A DNA stretch of 64,000 nucleotides from Tautonia plasticadhaerens (GTDB taxonomy: Bacteria > Planctomycetota > Planctomycetia > Isosphaerales > Isosphaeraceae): the NCBI RefSeq assembly GCF_007752535.1, contig NZ_CP036426.1, positions 4,960,001-5,024,000 on the forward strand, read 5' to 3'. The notes under the pieces were generated by a model, which saw only the letters and a program-made list of their open reading frames with translations, did no database searches and was not told where the DNA came from. The translations under genes and the position numbers were made by a program. This document shows positions 63,839 through 64,000 of the stretch, piece after piece (the first letter of the stretch is position 1; each line of letters opens with the position of its first letter).

Positions 63839-64000
63839 CAGCCAAGGGGAGAGGCGAATCCCTCGGAAAATCCTAAGATCAATTCTGGATATCGTCGGTG
63901 ATCGTGCGCCTCTTGCCCTCAAATACACACCATGGAACAATGCTATGAAAAGGCTCTGCAGTGTGTAGTGGGTCCTGACCTGCGCCGGCCGCATTTCATT

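Noticed and set aside
30452-64000. A defence island (restriction, CBASS, retron or similar)
   Set aside because: The accessory region is rich in mobile elements, but no nuclease, methyltransferase, reverse transcriptase or nucleotide-cyclase gene was recognised.

Overview
The window looks like chromosome from a high-GC planctomycete, most likely of the Isosphaeraceae (Tautonia/Isosphaera-like). The evidence is the family mix: two DUF1501 proteins, a DUF1592 + DUF1552 pair, sulfatases, ThuA-like and Gfo/Idh/MocA proteins, LamG proteins, a giant secreted beta-helix protein whose N-terminus reads LEIRNLLS (a planctomycete surface/secretion signature), and a membrane serine/threonine kinase. This is recognition from sequence, not a database result.

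Region 1 (1-30.4 kb) is ordinary host chromosome. It holds an oxidoreductase (5' end outside the window), a ThuA-like protein and a DUF4142 protein on the + strand. A long minus-strand block of secreted catabolic genes follows: DUF1592, DUF1552, esterase, sulfatase, fasciclin and two DUF1501 proteins. Next come a small hypothetical gene, a Ser/Thr kinase, a UbiB-like kinase, a 1541-residue beta-helix protein, proC and a LamG protein. An ABC-2 permease with hldD and hldE ends the block and points to heptose-containing surface polysaccharide.

Region 2 (30.45-40.6 kb) is a pile-up of insertion sequences: IS630, IS5, an IS701-like element split by a 2.5-kb element carrying one large serine recombinase, another IS5, an IS110 and a decayed IS256. 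Many ends can be placed to the base by inverted repeats and target duplications. The pile-up ends at a tRNA/tmRNA-like 3' terminus followed by a terminator hairpin, which could be an attachment-site scar.

Region 3 (40.6-64 kb) alternates cargo with further insertion sequences. Cargo: a glycosyltransferase, a PAS fragment, a serine recombinase lacking the expected catalytic serine, DNA polymerase IV, two neutral-ceramidase-like genes each broken by one lesion, an SGNH hydrolase, a LamG/propeller protein, a J-domain protein, a tyrosine recombinase and a secreted propeller protein. Insertion sequences: a complete IS701-like copy, two IS630, an IS4-like and two IS5.

The most notable observation is that both IS701-like copies carry a conserved G_GGG_GGC heptamer shortly before the stop. 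It would give access, by -1 frameshifting, to a C-terminal tail whose codons differ between the copies almost only at synonymous positions. No CRISPR array, intact tRNA/rRNA or classical defence operon was seen.
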